From assembly GCF_009792295.1 (NCBI RefSeq), contig NZ_CP039934.1, forward strand, positions 3,244,501 through 3,308,500: a stretch of 64,000 nt of DNA, written 5' to 3'. The stretch is from Myroides fluvii. Lineage in GTDB: Bacteria; Bacteroidota; Bacteroidia; Flavobacteriales; Flavobacteriaceae. Numbering within the stretch: position 1 is the first letter of the stretch; every line of letters begins with the position of its first letter. The translations under genes were made by a program, and so were the position numbers. This document shows positions 34,112 through 44,500 of the stretch, in pieces. The notes beneath the pieces are model-generated. The model saw only the letters and a program-made list of their open reading frames with translations. It searched no databases and had not been told where the DNA came from.

Positions 34112-35185
34112 ATGACAGATCGATTACAAATTATAAAACAGCGTTTTGACGAAATCTCGGATTTGATTATTCAGCCCGATGTGATTGCAGATCAAAAACG
34201 ATATGTTCAATTAAACAAAGAATATAAAGATTTAAAGCAGTTGGTTGAAAAACGTACTGAATACTTAAATCTTACAGCAAATATAGCAGAAGCAAATGAA
34301 ATCTTAGCGGACGGGAGTGATGCAGAAATGGTTGATATGGCCAAAATGCAACTAGAAGAAGCGAAAGATCGCATGCCAGAATTAGAAGATGAAATAAAAT
34401 TTCTTTTAATTCCAAAAGATCCAGAAGACACGAAAAACGTAATGGTGGAAGTGCGTGCTGGAACGGGAGGAGATGAAGCGAGTATTTTTGCTGGAGACCT
34501 GTTTAGAATGTATACCAAGTATTGTGAATCTAGAGGTTGGAGAACATCTGTTGTAGATGTGAACGAAGGGACTTCGGGAGGATACAAAGAGGTTATTTTT
34601 GAAGTAACAGGAGAAGATGTGTACGGAACACTGAAGTTTGAAGCAGGGGTGCACCGTGTACAGCGTGTTCCTCAAACAGAAACACAAGGTCGTGTTCACA
34701 CTTCTGCAGCAACCGTAATGGTGTTGCCTGAAGCGGAAGAATTTGACGTTCACATTGATATGAACGATGTGCGTATTGACTTATTCTGTTCGTCAGGACC
34801 TGGAGGACAGTCGGTAAATACAACGAAATCTGCCGTGCGTATGACGCATATCCCAACCGGATTAGTCGCGCAATGTCAGGATGAAAAATCACAGCACAAA
34901 AATAAAGATAAAGCTTTGTCTGTATTGCGTTCTCGTTTATACGAAATGGAGTTGGCGAAAAAGCAAGAAGAAGATGCTAAAAAACGTAACTCTCAAGTAA
35001 GTAGTGGTGACCGTTCTGCAAAAATTAGAACGTATAACTATCCACAAGGACGCGTGACAGATCACCGCATTGGATTGACGCTATACGATCTAGATGGTGT
35101 GATGAATGGAGGTATTCAGAAAATTGTAGAAGAGTTACAATTGGTGAGTAATACAGAGAAGTTAAAAGAAAGCGAAGTTTATTAA
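34112..35185 (+). CDS. prfA: Peptide chain release factor 1
   Basis: A 357-aa class I release factor for UAA and UAG. The GGQ motif that triggers peptidyl-tRNA hydrolysis is at residues 231-233 ([10 protein letters not shown]). The stop-codon-reading PxT motif is P-Q-T at 187-189, as in RF1, where RF2 has SPF. The domain order (coiled coil, then the GTGGDEA segment at about 117-123) is normal for the family. Confidence 0.96.
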   Translation: MTDRLQIIKQRFDEISDLIIQPDVIADQKRYVQLNKEYKDLKQLVEKRTEYLNLTANIAEANEILADGSDAEMVDMAKMQLEEAKDRMPELEDEIKFLLIPKDPEDTKNVMVEVRAGTGGDEASIFAGDLFRMYTKYCESRGWRTSVVDVNEGTSGGYKEVIFEVTGEDVYGTLKFEAGVHRVQRVPQTETQGRVHTSAATVMVLPEAEEFDVHIDMNDVRIDLFCSSGPGGQSVNTTKSAVRMTHIPTGLVAQCQDEKSQHKNKDKALSVLRSRLYEMELAKKQEEDAKKRNSQVSSGDRSAKIRTYNYPQGRVTDHRIGLTLYDLDGVMNGGIQKIVEELQLVSNTEKLKESEVY

Positions 35186-35200
35186 TACGCAAGATAAAGA

Positions 35201-35229
35201 AAAACCACACTAAGCAGTGTGGTTTTTTT
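35201..35229 (+). terminator. Terminator after prfA
   Basis: AAAACCACACT / AGTGTGGTTTT stem with a 4-nt loop and a T-run, 15 bases past prfA. pyrF starts 16 bases further on. Confidence 0.85.
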
Positions 35230-35244
35230 ACAAAGTACTAGAGC

Positions 35245-36069
35245 ATGACAACACAACAACTCATTGAGCAAATTCAACGCAAAAAATCGTTTCTATGTGT
35301 AGGGTTAGACGTTGATTTAACTAAGATTCCCGTATTTTTACTCGAAGAAGAGGATCCGATTTTTAGTTTCAACAAAGCAATTATTGACGCTACCCATGAT
35401 TTAGCGGTAGCCTATAAACCCAATATCGCTTTTTTTGAAGCTTATGGATTGAAAGGATGGGAGTCTTTGAAAAAGACGATTGCTTATATCAAGGAGTATT
35501 ATCCAGCATTGTACACGATTGCAGATGCGAAAAGAGGCGATATCGGCAATACAGCAACCATGTATGCTAAGGCCTTTTTTGAAGATATGGCTTTTGACAG
35601 TGTAACGGTTGCTCCTTATATGGGAAAAGATTCTGTAGAACCTTTTTTGGCTTTTGAAAACAAACACACCATTTTGTTGGCCTTAACGTCTAATGAAGGA
35701 GCTTTTGATTTTCAAACGCAATTGATTGATGGAGAACCCTTGTACAAAAAGGTAATTCAAACATCGCAACACTATAAAAATGCATCGAATTTGATGTATG
35801 TAGTAGGAGCGACAAAAGCAGAATATTTCAAGGATATTCGCCAAGTTGCGCCTACAAGCTTCCTATTAGTTCCAGGTGTTGGAGCACAAGGAGGTAGCTT
35901 ACAAGAAGTTTGTCAGTATGGATTAGCAGAAAATGTGGGGTTGTTGATTAATTCTTCCCGCGGGATTATTTACGCTTCGAATCAAGCGGATTTTGCGGAG
36001 AAAGCTAGAGAAGAGGCGCTGAAAATGCAGCAAGAAATGCAAGCCATTTTAAAGGAACGATTATGCTAG
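35245..36069 (+). CDS. pyrF: Orotidine 5'-phosphate decarboxylase (type 2)
   Basis: A 274-aa TIM-barrel enzyme that makes UMP from OMP in pyrimidine synthesis. The [11 protein letters not shown] motif holds the catalytic Lys and Asp. Length and the FCVGLD-like N terminus ([14 protein letters not shown]) fit the longer type 2 subfamily. Its last bases overlap the next start by 7 bases (ATGCTAG), so the two are translationally coupled. Confidence 0.93.
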   Translation: MTTQQLIEQIQRKKSFLCVGLDVDLTKIPVFLLEEEDPIFSFNKAIIDATHDLAVAYKPNIAFFEAYGLKGWESLKKTIAYIKEYYPALYTIADAKRGDIGNTATMYAKAFFEDMAFDSVTVAPYMGKDSVEPFLAFENKHTILLALTSNEGAFDFQTQLIDGEPLYKKVIQTSQHYKNASNLMYVVGATKAEYFKDIRQVAPTSFLLVPGVGAQGGSLQEVCQYGLAENVGLLINSSRGIIYASNQADFAEKAREEALKMQQEMQAILKERLC

Positions 36070-36860
36070 TATTCAAAGATCAATTAGGACGTGAACACCG
36101 GTTTGAGCAATCGCCAAAACGCATCGTTTCTCTTGTGCCATCACTGACAGAAACGCTTTTCGACCTAGGGTTAGAAGATGAATTAGTAGGCATTACAACA
36201 GCTTGTATACATCCCTATCACCTCGGGGTAACCAAGGAGCACATTGGAGAACCTCGAAAAGTTGATGTTGAGAAGATTAAGGGATTGAATCCCGATGTTA
36301 TTATTGCCAATATCGAAGAGAATACACTAGAAGAAATAGAGCGATTAAAGGGAATTTGTCCGATTTGGTTAACAGATGTTCGAACGATGGATCAAAACAT
36401 TCAGCTAATGGAAGCTTTGGGACAATTGTTTAATAAGCGCACAGAAGCGCGTAAATGGATGGATAAGATCCAGTTTGGGCAAAAGGACTTGATGGACTTT
36501 GTAAGTGATAAACAAGGATATAAAGTAGCTTATTTTGTCGGTAAAGACCCATTTACTGTTGCGGGAGAGGGAACGTTGATTCACGAATTCCTAACCTTGA
36601 ACCAGTTTGAGAATGTCTATGCCACGCGAGCGGAGCTTTATCCTGAAGTTGAAATAAAAAAAATAAGAATACAAGGCGATCCCGAAGTGGTATTTCTCCC
36701 TTCCATGCCTTATGCTTTTCAAGAAGAAGATGCTTTTGAAATCGGGCGATTTACCCATCATGGAAAAACAGTCTTTGTCGAAGGAGAAATGTTTTCTTGG
36801 TATGGTACCCGGGTGTGTAAGGCATTTGCATACTTTAAACAAATTCACAATCGATTATAA
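36063..36860 (+). CDS. Helical-backbone metal receptor (BtuF-like) without a signal peptide
   Basis: A 265-aa protein of the periplasmic binding protein type III fold (PF01497): [26 protein letters not shown], the [15 protein letters not shown] segment and a [10 protein letters not shown] part. Related proteins deliver vitamin B12 or chelated iron to ABC transporters. Here the first residues ([14 protein letters not shown]) show no signal peptide and no lipobox, so it would stay in the cytoplasm or be released otherwise. No ABC permease is adjacent; it is coupled to pyrF instead. Substrate unknown. Confidence 0.8.
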   Translation: MLVFKDQLGREHRFEQSPKRIVSLVPSLTETLFDLGLEDELVGITTACIHPYHLGVTKEHIGEPRKVDVEKIKGLNPDVIIANIEENTLEEIERLKGICPIWLTDVRTMDQNIQLMEALGQLFNKRTEARKWMDKIQFGQKDLMDFVSDKQGYKVAYFVGKDPFTVAGEGTLIHEFLTLNQFENVYATRAELYPEVEIKKIRIQGDPEVVFLPSMPYAFQEEDAFEIGRFTHHGKTVFVEGEMFSWYGTRVCKAFAYFKQIHNRL

Positions 36861-36863
36861 AAT

Positions 36864-36897
36864 AAAAATCTCACTACTAGTGAGATTTTTTTATTTT
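36864..36897. terminator. Terminator after the metal-receptor gene
   Basis: AAAAATCTCAC / GTGAGATTTTT perfect stem and a T-run. Confidence 0.85.
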
Positions 36898-37102
36898 TAG
36901 AACCGCTATAACGATGAATGGATCCACCTCCTTCAAGGTCATCCCCTAAAGTAAAATCGCCATCAGTATCCTCCATATACCCCTTTAGGGTACACGATAA
37001 ACTCAAAAGTCGCTAATTCGTGCCTCAAAATGACTCTATTTAGCTCGATGCGAAAAAAAAACAGAAAAATCCTGAAAAAAGTGAATTTTTCATGCCTTTA
37101 GA
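36898..37102 (-). other. Possible frameshifted coding relic upstream of gyrA
   Basis: On the minus strand a frame without a start reads ...LATFEFIVYPKGVYGGY and stops at about 36966-36968. A second, overlapping frame starts at an ATG near 36978 and reads MEDTDGDFTLGDDLEGGG before running into the terminator. Both look protein-like, and together they suggest one decayed gene broken by a frameshift. I do not recognise the family, and this may be chance. Confidence 0.2.
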
Positions 37103-37135
37103 TTGTGAAAAAACACTTTAAAAACTGTATATTAG
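37103..37135 (+). promoter_or_regulatory. Candidate gyrA promoter
   Basis: TTG (37103-37105) and TATATTAG (37128-37135) with a 22-base spacer; the second box differs from TAnnTTTG at one base. It lies 37 bases before the gyrA ATG. Confidence 0.4.
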
Positions 37136-37171
37136 CACGTTTAATAATGACAATTTAAATTTAATATACTT

Positions 37172-39727
37172 ATGTCTGAAGGAGAAAAGTTGATTCCTAT
37201 TAACATTGAGGAACAGATGAAATCAGCTTACATTGATTATTCAATGTCTGTGATTGTATCTCGAGCGCTTCCCGATGTTAGAGATGGCTTAAAACCTGTG
37301 CATCGAAGAGTGTTATTTGGTATGTACGAGTTAGGCGTTATGTCTAATAGAGCACATAAAAAGTCTGCCAGAATTGTAGGGGAAGTTTTAGGTAAATACC
37401 ACCCACACGGTGATAGTTCTGTATATGACGCCATGGTGCGTATGGCTCAAGATTGGAGCATGCGTTATTTGCTTGTAGATGGACAAGGTAACTTTGGATC
37501 TGTAGATGGAGATAGCCCGGCAGCAATGCGTTATACAGAGGCTAGAATGAAGAAGATATCTGAAGAGATTCTTGCCGATATCGATAAAGAAACCGTTGAT
37601 TTCCAATTAAACTTTGACGATACTTTAGAAGAGCCAAAAGTAATGCCAACGCGTATTCCTACTTTATTGGTTAATGGTGCTTCGGGTATTGCTGTAGGTA
37701 TGGCAACTAATATGGCTCCGCATAACTTATCAGAAGTTATTGATGGAACATTGGCGTATATCGATAATAACGATATTGAGATTGACGAATTGATGAACCA
37801 CATCAAAGCGCCCGATTTCCCTACAGGTGGAGTTATTTACGGTTATGAAGGAGTAAGAGAAGCTTTCAAAACAGGACGCGGACGCGTAGTAATGCGCGCA
37901 AAAGCCAATTTCGAAGAAGTTGATGGTAGAGAGTGTATCGTGGTAACGGAAATTCCGTTCCAGGTAAACAAAGCCGAAATGATTAAGAAAACGGCCGAAG
38001 CAGTTAACGACAAGAAAATTGAGGGAATTGCTACTATCCGCGATGAATCGGATCGAAAAGGGATGCGTATTGTTTACGTATTAAAACGCGATGCTATTCC
38101 AAACATTGTATTAAATACACTTTATAAGTATACACAACTGCAGTCGTCTTTCAGTGTAAACAATATTGCATTGGTAGATGGACGTCCACAAACATTGAAC
38201 TTAAAAGAGCTGATCTACCACTTCGTAGAACACAGACACGATGTTGTAGTTCGACGTGCGCAATATGAGTTGAGAAAAGCGGAAGAACGCGCACATATCT
38301 TAGAAGGGTTAATTATAGCGTCAGATAATATAGACGAAGTAATTGCTTTAATACGCTCTTCAAACAATGCAGATGAAGCTAGAGCCAAATTAATTGAACG
38401 TTTTTCTTTATCTGAAATTCAAGCCCGTGCTATTGTTGAAATGCGTCTACGTCAATTAACTGGACTAGAGCAAGATAAATTACGTGCGGAGTACGAAGAA
38501 ATCATGAAATTAATCAACCACTTAAAAGAGTTATTGGCAAGCAAAGAAATGCGAATGAACTTGATTAAGGAGGAGTTAAATGAAGTAAAAGCTAAATTCG
38601 GAGATGAGCGTCGTTCTGTTATTGAATATGCTGGAGGAGATGTAAGTATTACGGATCTTATCGCAGATGAGCAGGTAGTGATTACTATTTCTCACGCCGG
38701 ATATATCAAGAGAACACCACTTTCTGAATATAAGACACAAAATAGAGGAGGAGTAGGACAGAAATCGGCAGGAACAAGAGATCAAGATTTCTTGGAGCAT
38801 ATGTATGTTGCTACAAATCACCAATATATGTTGTTCTTTACTCAAAAAGGAAAGTGTTTCTGGATGAGAGTGTATGAAATTCCTGAAGGAACAAAAGTAA
38901 GTAAAGGACGTGCTATTCAAAACTTGATTAACATCGAGAATGACGACAAAGTGAAAGCGTTTATTTGTACACAAGATCTAAAAGATGAAGAGTACATCAA
39001 CAATCACTATGTTATCATGGCGACCAAACAAGGTCAAGTGAAGAAAACACCTTTAGAGCAATATTCTCGCCCGAGACAAAATGGTATCAATGCCATTACA
39101 ATTAAAGAAGACGATGAATTACTAGAAGCGAAATTAACAGATGGTAAGAGTAAAGTATTAATTGCTGTAAAATCTGGAAAATTAGTTCGTTTTGATGAGG
39201 AAAAAACGCGTCCAATGGGTAGAACTGCTTCGGGAGTTCGCGGAATTACGTTAGCAGATGACAAAGATGAAGTAATCGGAATGGTATCAGTTAGCGATCT
39301 GAATAGTGAAATCTTGGTTGTATCTGAAAACGGATATGGTAAGCGTTCAGCTTTAGATGAATACCGAGAAACAAACCGTGGAGGTAAGGGAGTTAAAACG
39401 ATGAATATCAGTGATAAAACGGGATTGTTAGTTTCAATTAACGTTGTTACTGATGCAGATGATTTGATGATTATCAATAAATCAGGATTAACGATCCGCA
39501 TGCGTATTTCTGATCTTCGTGTAATGGGACGTGCAACGCAAGGGGTTCGTTTGATTAACATCAAAGGAAATGATTCTATTGCCGCTGTTTGTAAGGTAAT
39601 GAAAGAAGAGGATGAAGAGGATCAAGACCAAGAATTTGTAGAAATTGATGGAACAGTATTAGACGTTACAGAAAATTTTGAGGATCAAGACGATGATCAA
39701 GAACTAGAAGACCAAGATCAAGAATAA
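37172..39727 (+). CDS. gyrA: DNA gyrase subunit A
   Basis: An 851-aa breakage-reunion subunit. Catalytic Tyr121 is in [10 protein letters not shown]. The quinolone region is [10 protein letters not shown] with Ser82 and Asp86 at the E. coli Ser83 and Asp87 positions, i.e. the sensitive residues. The C-terminal pinwheel carries a GyrA box-like [13 protein letters not shown] segment, which wraps DNA and separates gyrase from topo IV. The extreme C terminus is a long acidic tail rich in Glu, Asp and Gln. It introduces negative supercoils with GyrB, which is outside the window. Confidence 0.96.
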   Translation: MSEGEKLIPINIEEQMKSAYIDYSMSVIVSRALPDVRDGLKPVHRRVLFGMYELGVMSNRAHKKSARIVGEVLGKYHPHGDSSVYDAMVRMAQDWSMRYLLVDGQGNFGSVDGDSPAAMRYTEARMKKISEEILADIDKETVDFQLNFDDTLEEPKVMPTRIPTLLVNGASGIAVGMATNMAPHNLSEVIDGTLAYIDNNDIEIDELMNHIKAPDFPTGGVIYGYEGVREAFKTGRGRVVMRAKANFEEVDGRECIVVTEIPFQVNKAEMIKKTAEAVNDKKIEGIATIRDESDRKGMRIVYVLKRDAIPNIVLNTLYKYTQLQSSFSVNNIALVDGRPQTLNLKELIYHFVEHRHDVVVRRAQYELRKAEERAHILEGLIIASDNIDEVIALIRSSNNADEARAKLIERFSLSEIQARAIVEMRLRQLTGLEQDKLRAEYEEIMKLINHLKELLASKEMRMNLIKEELNEVKAKFGDERRSVIEYAGGDVSITDLIADEQVVITISHAGYIKRTPLSEYKTQNRGGVGQKSAGTRDQDFLEHMYVATNHQYMLFFTQKGKCFWMRVYEIPEGTKVSKGRAIQNLINIENDDKVKAFICTQDLKDEEYINNHYVIMATKQGQVKKTPLEQYSRPRQNGINAITIKEDDELLEAKLTDGKSKVLIAVKSGKLVRFDEEKTRPMGRTASGVRGITLADDKDEVIGMVSVSDLNSEILVVSENGYGKRSALDEYRETNRGGKGVKTMNISDKTGLLVSINVVTDADDLMIINKSGLTIRMRISDLRVMGRATQGVRLINIKGNDSIAAVCKVMKEEDEEDQDQEFVEIDGTVLDVTENFEDQDDDQELEDQDQE

Positions 39728-39746
39728 AAAATAAAACAACAGAGTT

Positions 39747-41006
39747 ATGAATAAAAAATTTGTTTATTTAGCAGCTGCTCTAATGATTTCAGGGCTTTCT
39801 ATGGCTCAGAAGAAAGAGTTGAAAGATGCTGAGAAAGCAGTAAAAAAAGGAAATGTTGTAGAAGCTAATGCAGCATTGAAAGCCGTTGAAGGTGTTTTAG
39901 GTCAAGCAAATAATGACCAAAAAATTCAATTTTATTACTTAAAATCGAATTTGGCCTTTCAACAAATTGAGAAAAACCAAGATTTCGATGCCAATGTGGA
40001 TCGAATGGTAGAAGCTTATAAAGAAATAGCGGCAATTGACAAAAACAATAAATTTGCGAAACAAGCAAATGAGGAGTTAGGAACAGTTGCTTCTAAAGTA
40101 ATTAACAAAGCGATTGAAGATAATAATTCATCAAACTATAAGGGAGCTACTAAAAAGTTCAAGCAAGCATTTGATATCAATCCACAAGATACGTTGTATT
40201 TATATTATGCTGCTTCAACAGCAATTAGCTCTAAAGATTATCCTGCAGCAACGGCTTACTACAAGCAATTAATTGATTTGGGATATAAAGGAAATGAATC
40301 CTACTATACTGCAGTTGAAAAAGCTACAGGTGAAGTTCAAAACTTTGGTAAAGATTCTAAGATGAGAGATGTATTAGTGAAACAAGGTTCACATACAGAT
40401 CCTAAATTAGTGAAAGAGGAATCAAAACGCCCTGAAATTGTTAAAAATTTAGCGCTAATCTATTACCAAGAAGGTCAATATGAGGAGGCTGAAAAAGCAA
40501 TCGTTGAGGCTAGAAAATCAAATCCAGATGATACAAACTTAATGTTGACGCAAATGGATTTGTATTTGAAGTCAAATAATATGGGTAAATACGAGGAAAT
40601 TGCGAAAGAAGCCTTAACTAAGAACCCCAATGACGATTTATTGTTGTATAATTTAGGTGTTACAAGTTACCAAGCAGGTAGAGTTGAGGATGCTAAAAAG
40701 TATTACGAGCAAGCCATTCGCATCAATCCGAAAAACGATAATGCTTATTTAAATATGGCCTTCATTAAATTGCAACCAGACGAGGAATTGACTAATAAGA
40801 TGAATAGTTTAGGCATGTCTGCGGCAGATAATAAAAAATACGAGCAATTGCAAAAAGAAAAGAAAGCGATTTATCGTGATGCAATGAATGATTTAGAAAA
40901 AGTGTTAGCGATTAATCCACAAAACGAGGAAGCTATTCAAACACTGAAAAACATTTATCGCGCGTTAGAAATGAATGATAAATTAAAAGCTTTAGAAGCA
41001 AAATAG
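39747..41006 (+). CDS. Secreted tetratricopeptide-repeat protein
   Basis: A 419-aa protein with a signal peptide (cleavage near residue 20, LSMAQ). TPR units run through the mature chain, clearest around residues 228-330 (YYQEGQYEEAEKAIVEARKSNPDD, then LGVTSYQAGRVEDAKKYYEQAIRINP). It should be a periplasmic scaffold. It follows gyrA by 19 bases and may share its transcript; the partner proteins are unknown. Confidence 0.85.
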   Translation: MNKKFVYLAAALMISGLSMAQKKELKDAEKAVKKGNVVEANAALKAVEGVLGQANNDQKIQFYYLKSNLAFQQIEKNQDFDANVDRMVEAYKEIAAIDKNNKFAKQANEELGTVASKVINKAIEDNNSSNYKGATKKFKQAFDINPQDTLYLYYAASTAISSKDYPAATAYYKQLIDLGYKGNESYYTAVEKATGEVQNFGKDSKMRDVLVKQGSHTDPKLVKEESKRPEIVKNLALIYYQEGQYEEAEKAIVEARKSNPDDTNLMLTQMDLYLKSNNMGKYEEIAKEALTKNPNDDLLLYNLGVTSYQAGRVEDAKKYYEQAIRINPKNDNAYLNMAFIKLQPDEELTNKMNSLGMSAADNKKYEQLQKEKKAIYRDAMNDLEKVLAINPQNEEAIQTLKNIYRALEMNDKLKALEAK

Positions 41007-41025
41007 GTTTTAAATAAACAGGTTT

Positions 41026-41062
41026 AAAAAAAAAGCAGAGAGAAATCTCTGCTTTTTTTTTT
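41026..41062 (+). terminator. Terminator after the TPR gene
   Basis: GCAGAGA / TCTCTGC with a GAAA loop, flanked by A9 and T10 tracts. The remaining gap to 41595 is very AT-rich with no gene seen. Confidence 0.85.
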
Positions 41063-41542
41063 ATAGCGTATTCGTTGTTGATTTTTTAATCTGTAGCTAA
41101 TTTTCTTATTCTTTCTAAATAACATATTTTATTTCTTGTTTTTTGTATAAAATGAAGCATTGAATTTAACTTAATCTACTTTTGGCTATCTTTCTATGTT
41201 GGACTCCTTTTTTCAGTTACAAGCGCTTTTTTCTACTTCAAGCCTTTTTTTTTGTTAAAAATCTAAAAATTGAGATTGAGAAAAATTAATTTTTTTTTAA
41301 GAGAATTATTTTACTCAATTTGCGATTGACTTATTTTGTTGCGAATCAATTTTTTTCTTTCTTCCTTTTCATCGACAATCTCATCCTTTTATGATGATAT
41401 TTTGCGAATTAAATATTTTTTTATATTTTAAAGTTAAACGTGTTTTTTATGAAAAAAAATAAGTTTAACTATGTATGTTGTGTTGTTGAATATTAATATC
41501 GGTAATAATTATATTTTATTATTAAAAAATACATAATGACTG

Positions 41543-41550
41543 TAACTTTG
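41543..41550 (+). promoter_or_regulatory. -7 element TAACTTTG of the surface locus
   Basis: An exact TAnnTTTG match 45 bases before ATG 41596. It lies inside the frame extension from 41536, which argues against that earlier start. Confidence 0.45.
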
Positions 41551-41595
41551 ATGGGTTATGATATTTTAATGTTATACAATAAAAAAGTGAAAATT

Positions 41596-44500
41596 ATGAT
41601 AAGAAAAGTTATTCCGCTATTCGCCCTGATTCTAAGTACTTCGGCCATGGCGCAAGTAGGTATCGGTACTAAAAAAGCTGCAAGTGCGGCTCAATTAGAT
41701 ATTGTAGCTGAAAAAAAAGGAGTTTTAATTCCTCGTGTTAAACTTGAAGTTCTGACACAGTATGCACCAATAGAAGGTGATCAAGTTGAAAGTTTATTGG
41801 TATATCACACAGGTGAGCATAATCTTAAAGCAGGATTCTATTATTGGAGAAATAATAGCTGGATTCCTTTGCTTTCAGGAGATACGGTGATTGACCGGAT
41901 GAATAATACATTCACTATTGGAGCCAATCCAACAAAGAATAATGAAGAGTCTTTAATTATAACGGATACTGAGAATCACAGTGTGTATTTGGCGATTCGT
42001 GAAATCGCGAATAACAGCACCTTCGTTACGAATTTAGTTGATAACAACGAATTCATTACTAAGTTAGGAGATAGTATTGACTTCATCAATCAAATTACGA
42101 ACAACAGCGAGTTTGTTGAAAATATCATCAACAAACTGAAAGGAAAGTACGGTAATGTCAATTACAATGCAACAACCCATACTTTTGTGTACTATGACGA
42201 TCAAGGGGTAGAACACGCGATTGATTGGTCGAGCTTAAATACGACCAACTTGCGTTTTACCTTAGAAAATGACTTCTTGATTGTGTGGGATTCCGCCGGT
42301 GATTCGGTTCAATTGGCTGTAGCAGAAATCGCGAATAACAGCACTTTTGTTACGAACTTAGTTGATAACAACGAATTCATTACTAAGTTAGGAGATAATA
42401 TTGACTTCATCAATCAAATTACCAACAACAACGAGTTTGTTGAAAATATCATCAACAAACTGAAAGGAAAGTACGGTAATGTCAATTACAATGCAACAAC
42501 CCATACTTTTGTGTACTATGACGATCAAGGAGTAGAACACGCGATTGATTGGTCGAGCTTAAATACGACCAACTTGCGTTTTACCTTAGAAAATGACTTC
42601 TTGATTGTGTGGGATTCCGCTGGTGATTCGGTTCAATTGGCTGTAGCAGAAATCGCGAATAACAGCACTTTTGTTACGAACTTAGTTGATAACAACGAAT
42701 TCATTACTAAGTTAGGAGATAATATTGACTTCATCAATCAAATTACCAACAACAACGAGTTTGTTGAAAATATCATCAACAAACTGAAAGGAAAGTACGG
42801 TAATGTCAATTACAATGCAACAACCCATACTTTTGTGTACTATGACGATCAAGGGGTAGAACACGCGATTGATTGGTCGAGCTTAAATACGACCAACTTG
42901 CGTTTTACCTTAGAAAATGACTTCTTGATTGTGTGGGATTCCGCTGGTGATTCGGTTCAATTGGCTGTAGCAGAAATAGCGAATAACAGCACTTTTGTTA
43001 CGAACTTAGTTGATAACAACGAATTCATTACTAAGTTAGGAGATAATATTGACTTCATCAATCAAATTACCAACAACAGCGAGTTTGTTGAAAATATCAT
43101 CAACAAACTGAAAGGAAAGTACGGTAATGTCAATTACAATGCGACAACCCATACTTTTGTGTACTATGACGATCAAGGGGTAGAACACGCGATTGATTGG
43201 TCGAGTTTAAATACGACCAACTTGCGTTTTACCTTAGAAAATGACTTCTTGATTGTGTGGGATTCCGCTGGTGATTCGGTTCAATTGGCTGTAGCAGAAA
43301 TCGCGAATAACAGCACTTTTGTTACGAACTTAGTTGATAACAACGAATTTATTACTAAGTTAGGAGATAGTATTGACTTCATCAATCAAATTACCAACAA
43401 CAGCGAGTTTGTTGAAAATATCATCAATAAACTGAAAGGAAAGTACGGTAATGTCAATTACAATGCGACAACCCATACTTTTGTGTACTATGACGATCAA
43501 GGAGTAGAACACGCGATTGATTGGTCGAGTTTAAATACGACCAACTTGCGTTTTACCTTAGAAAATGACTTCTTGATTGTGTGGGATTCCGCTGGTGATT
43601 CGGTTCAATTGGCTGTTGCAGAAATCGCGAATAACAGCACTTTTGTTACGAACTTAGTTGATAACAACGAATTCATTACTAAGTTAGGAGATAATATTGA
43701 CTTCATCAATCAAATTACCAACAACAGCGAGTTTGTTGAAAATATCATCAATAAACTGAAAGGAAAGTACGGTAATGTCAATTACAATGCGACAACCCAT
43801 ACTTTTGTGTACTATGACGATCAAGGGGTAGAACACGCGATTGATTGGTCGAGCTTAAATACGACCAACTTGCGTTTTACCTTAGAAAATGACTTCTTGA
43901 TTGTGTGGGATTCCGCTGGTGATTCGGTTCAATTGGCAGTAGCAGAAATCGCGAATAACAGCACCTTCGTTACGAATTTAGTTGATAACAACGAATTCAT
44001 TACTAAGTTAGGAGATAATATTGACTTCATCAATCAAATTACCAACAACAACGAGTTTGTTGAAAATATCATCAACAAACTGAAAGGAAAGTACGGTAAT
44101 GTCAATTACAATGCGACAACCCATACTTTTGTGTACTATGACGATCAAGGGGTAGAACACGCGATTGATTGGTCGAGCTTAAATACGACCAACTTGCGTT
44201 TTACCTTAGAAAATGACTTCTTGATTGTGTGGGATTCCGCTGGTGATTCGGTTCAATTGGCTGTAGCAGAAATCGCGAATAACAGCACTTTTGTTACGAA
44301 CTTAGTTGATAACAACGAATTCATTACCAAGTTAGGAGATAATATTGACTTCATCAATCAAATTACCAACAACAACGAATTCATTGAAAACATCATTGAA
44401 GAGTTAAAAGGAAAATATGGAAACGTAGGGTATGATACTACGACCCATTCGTTTTTCTATTATGATGAAAACAAGCAACCCGTACCGATTAGCTGGGATG

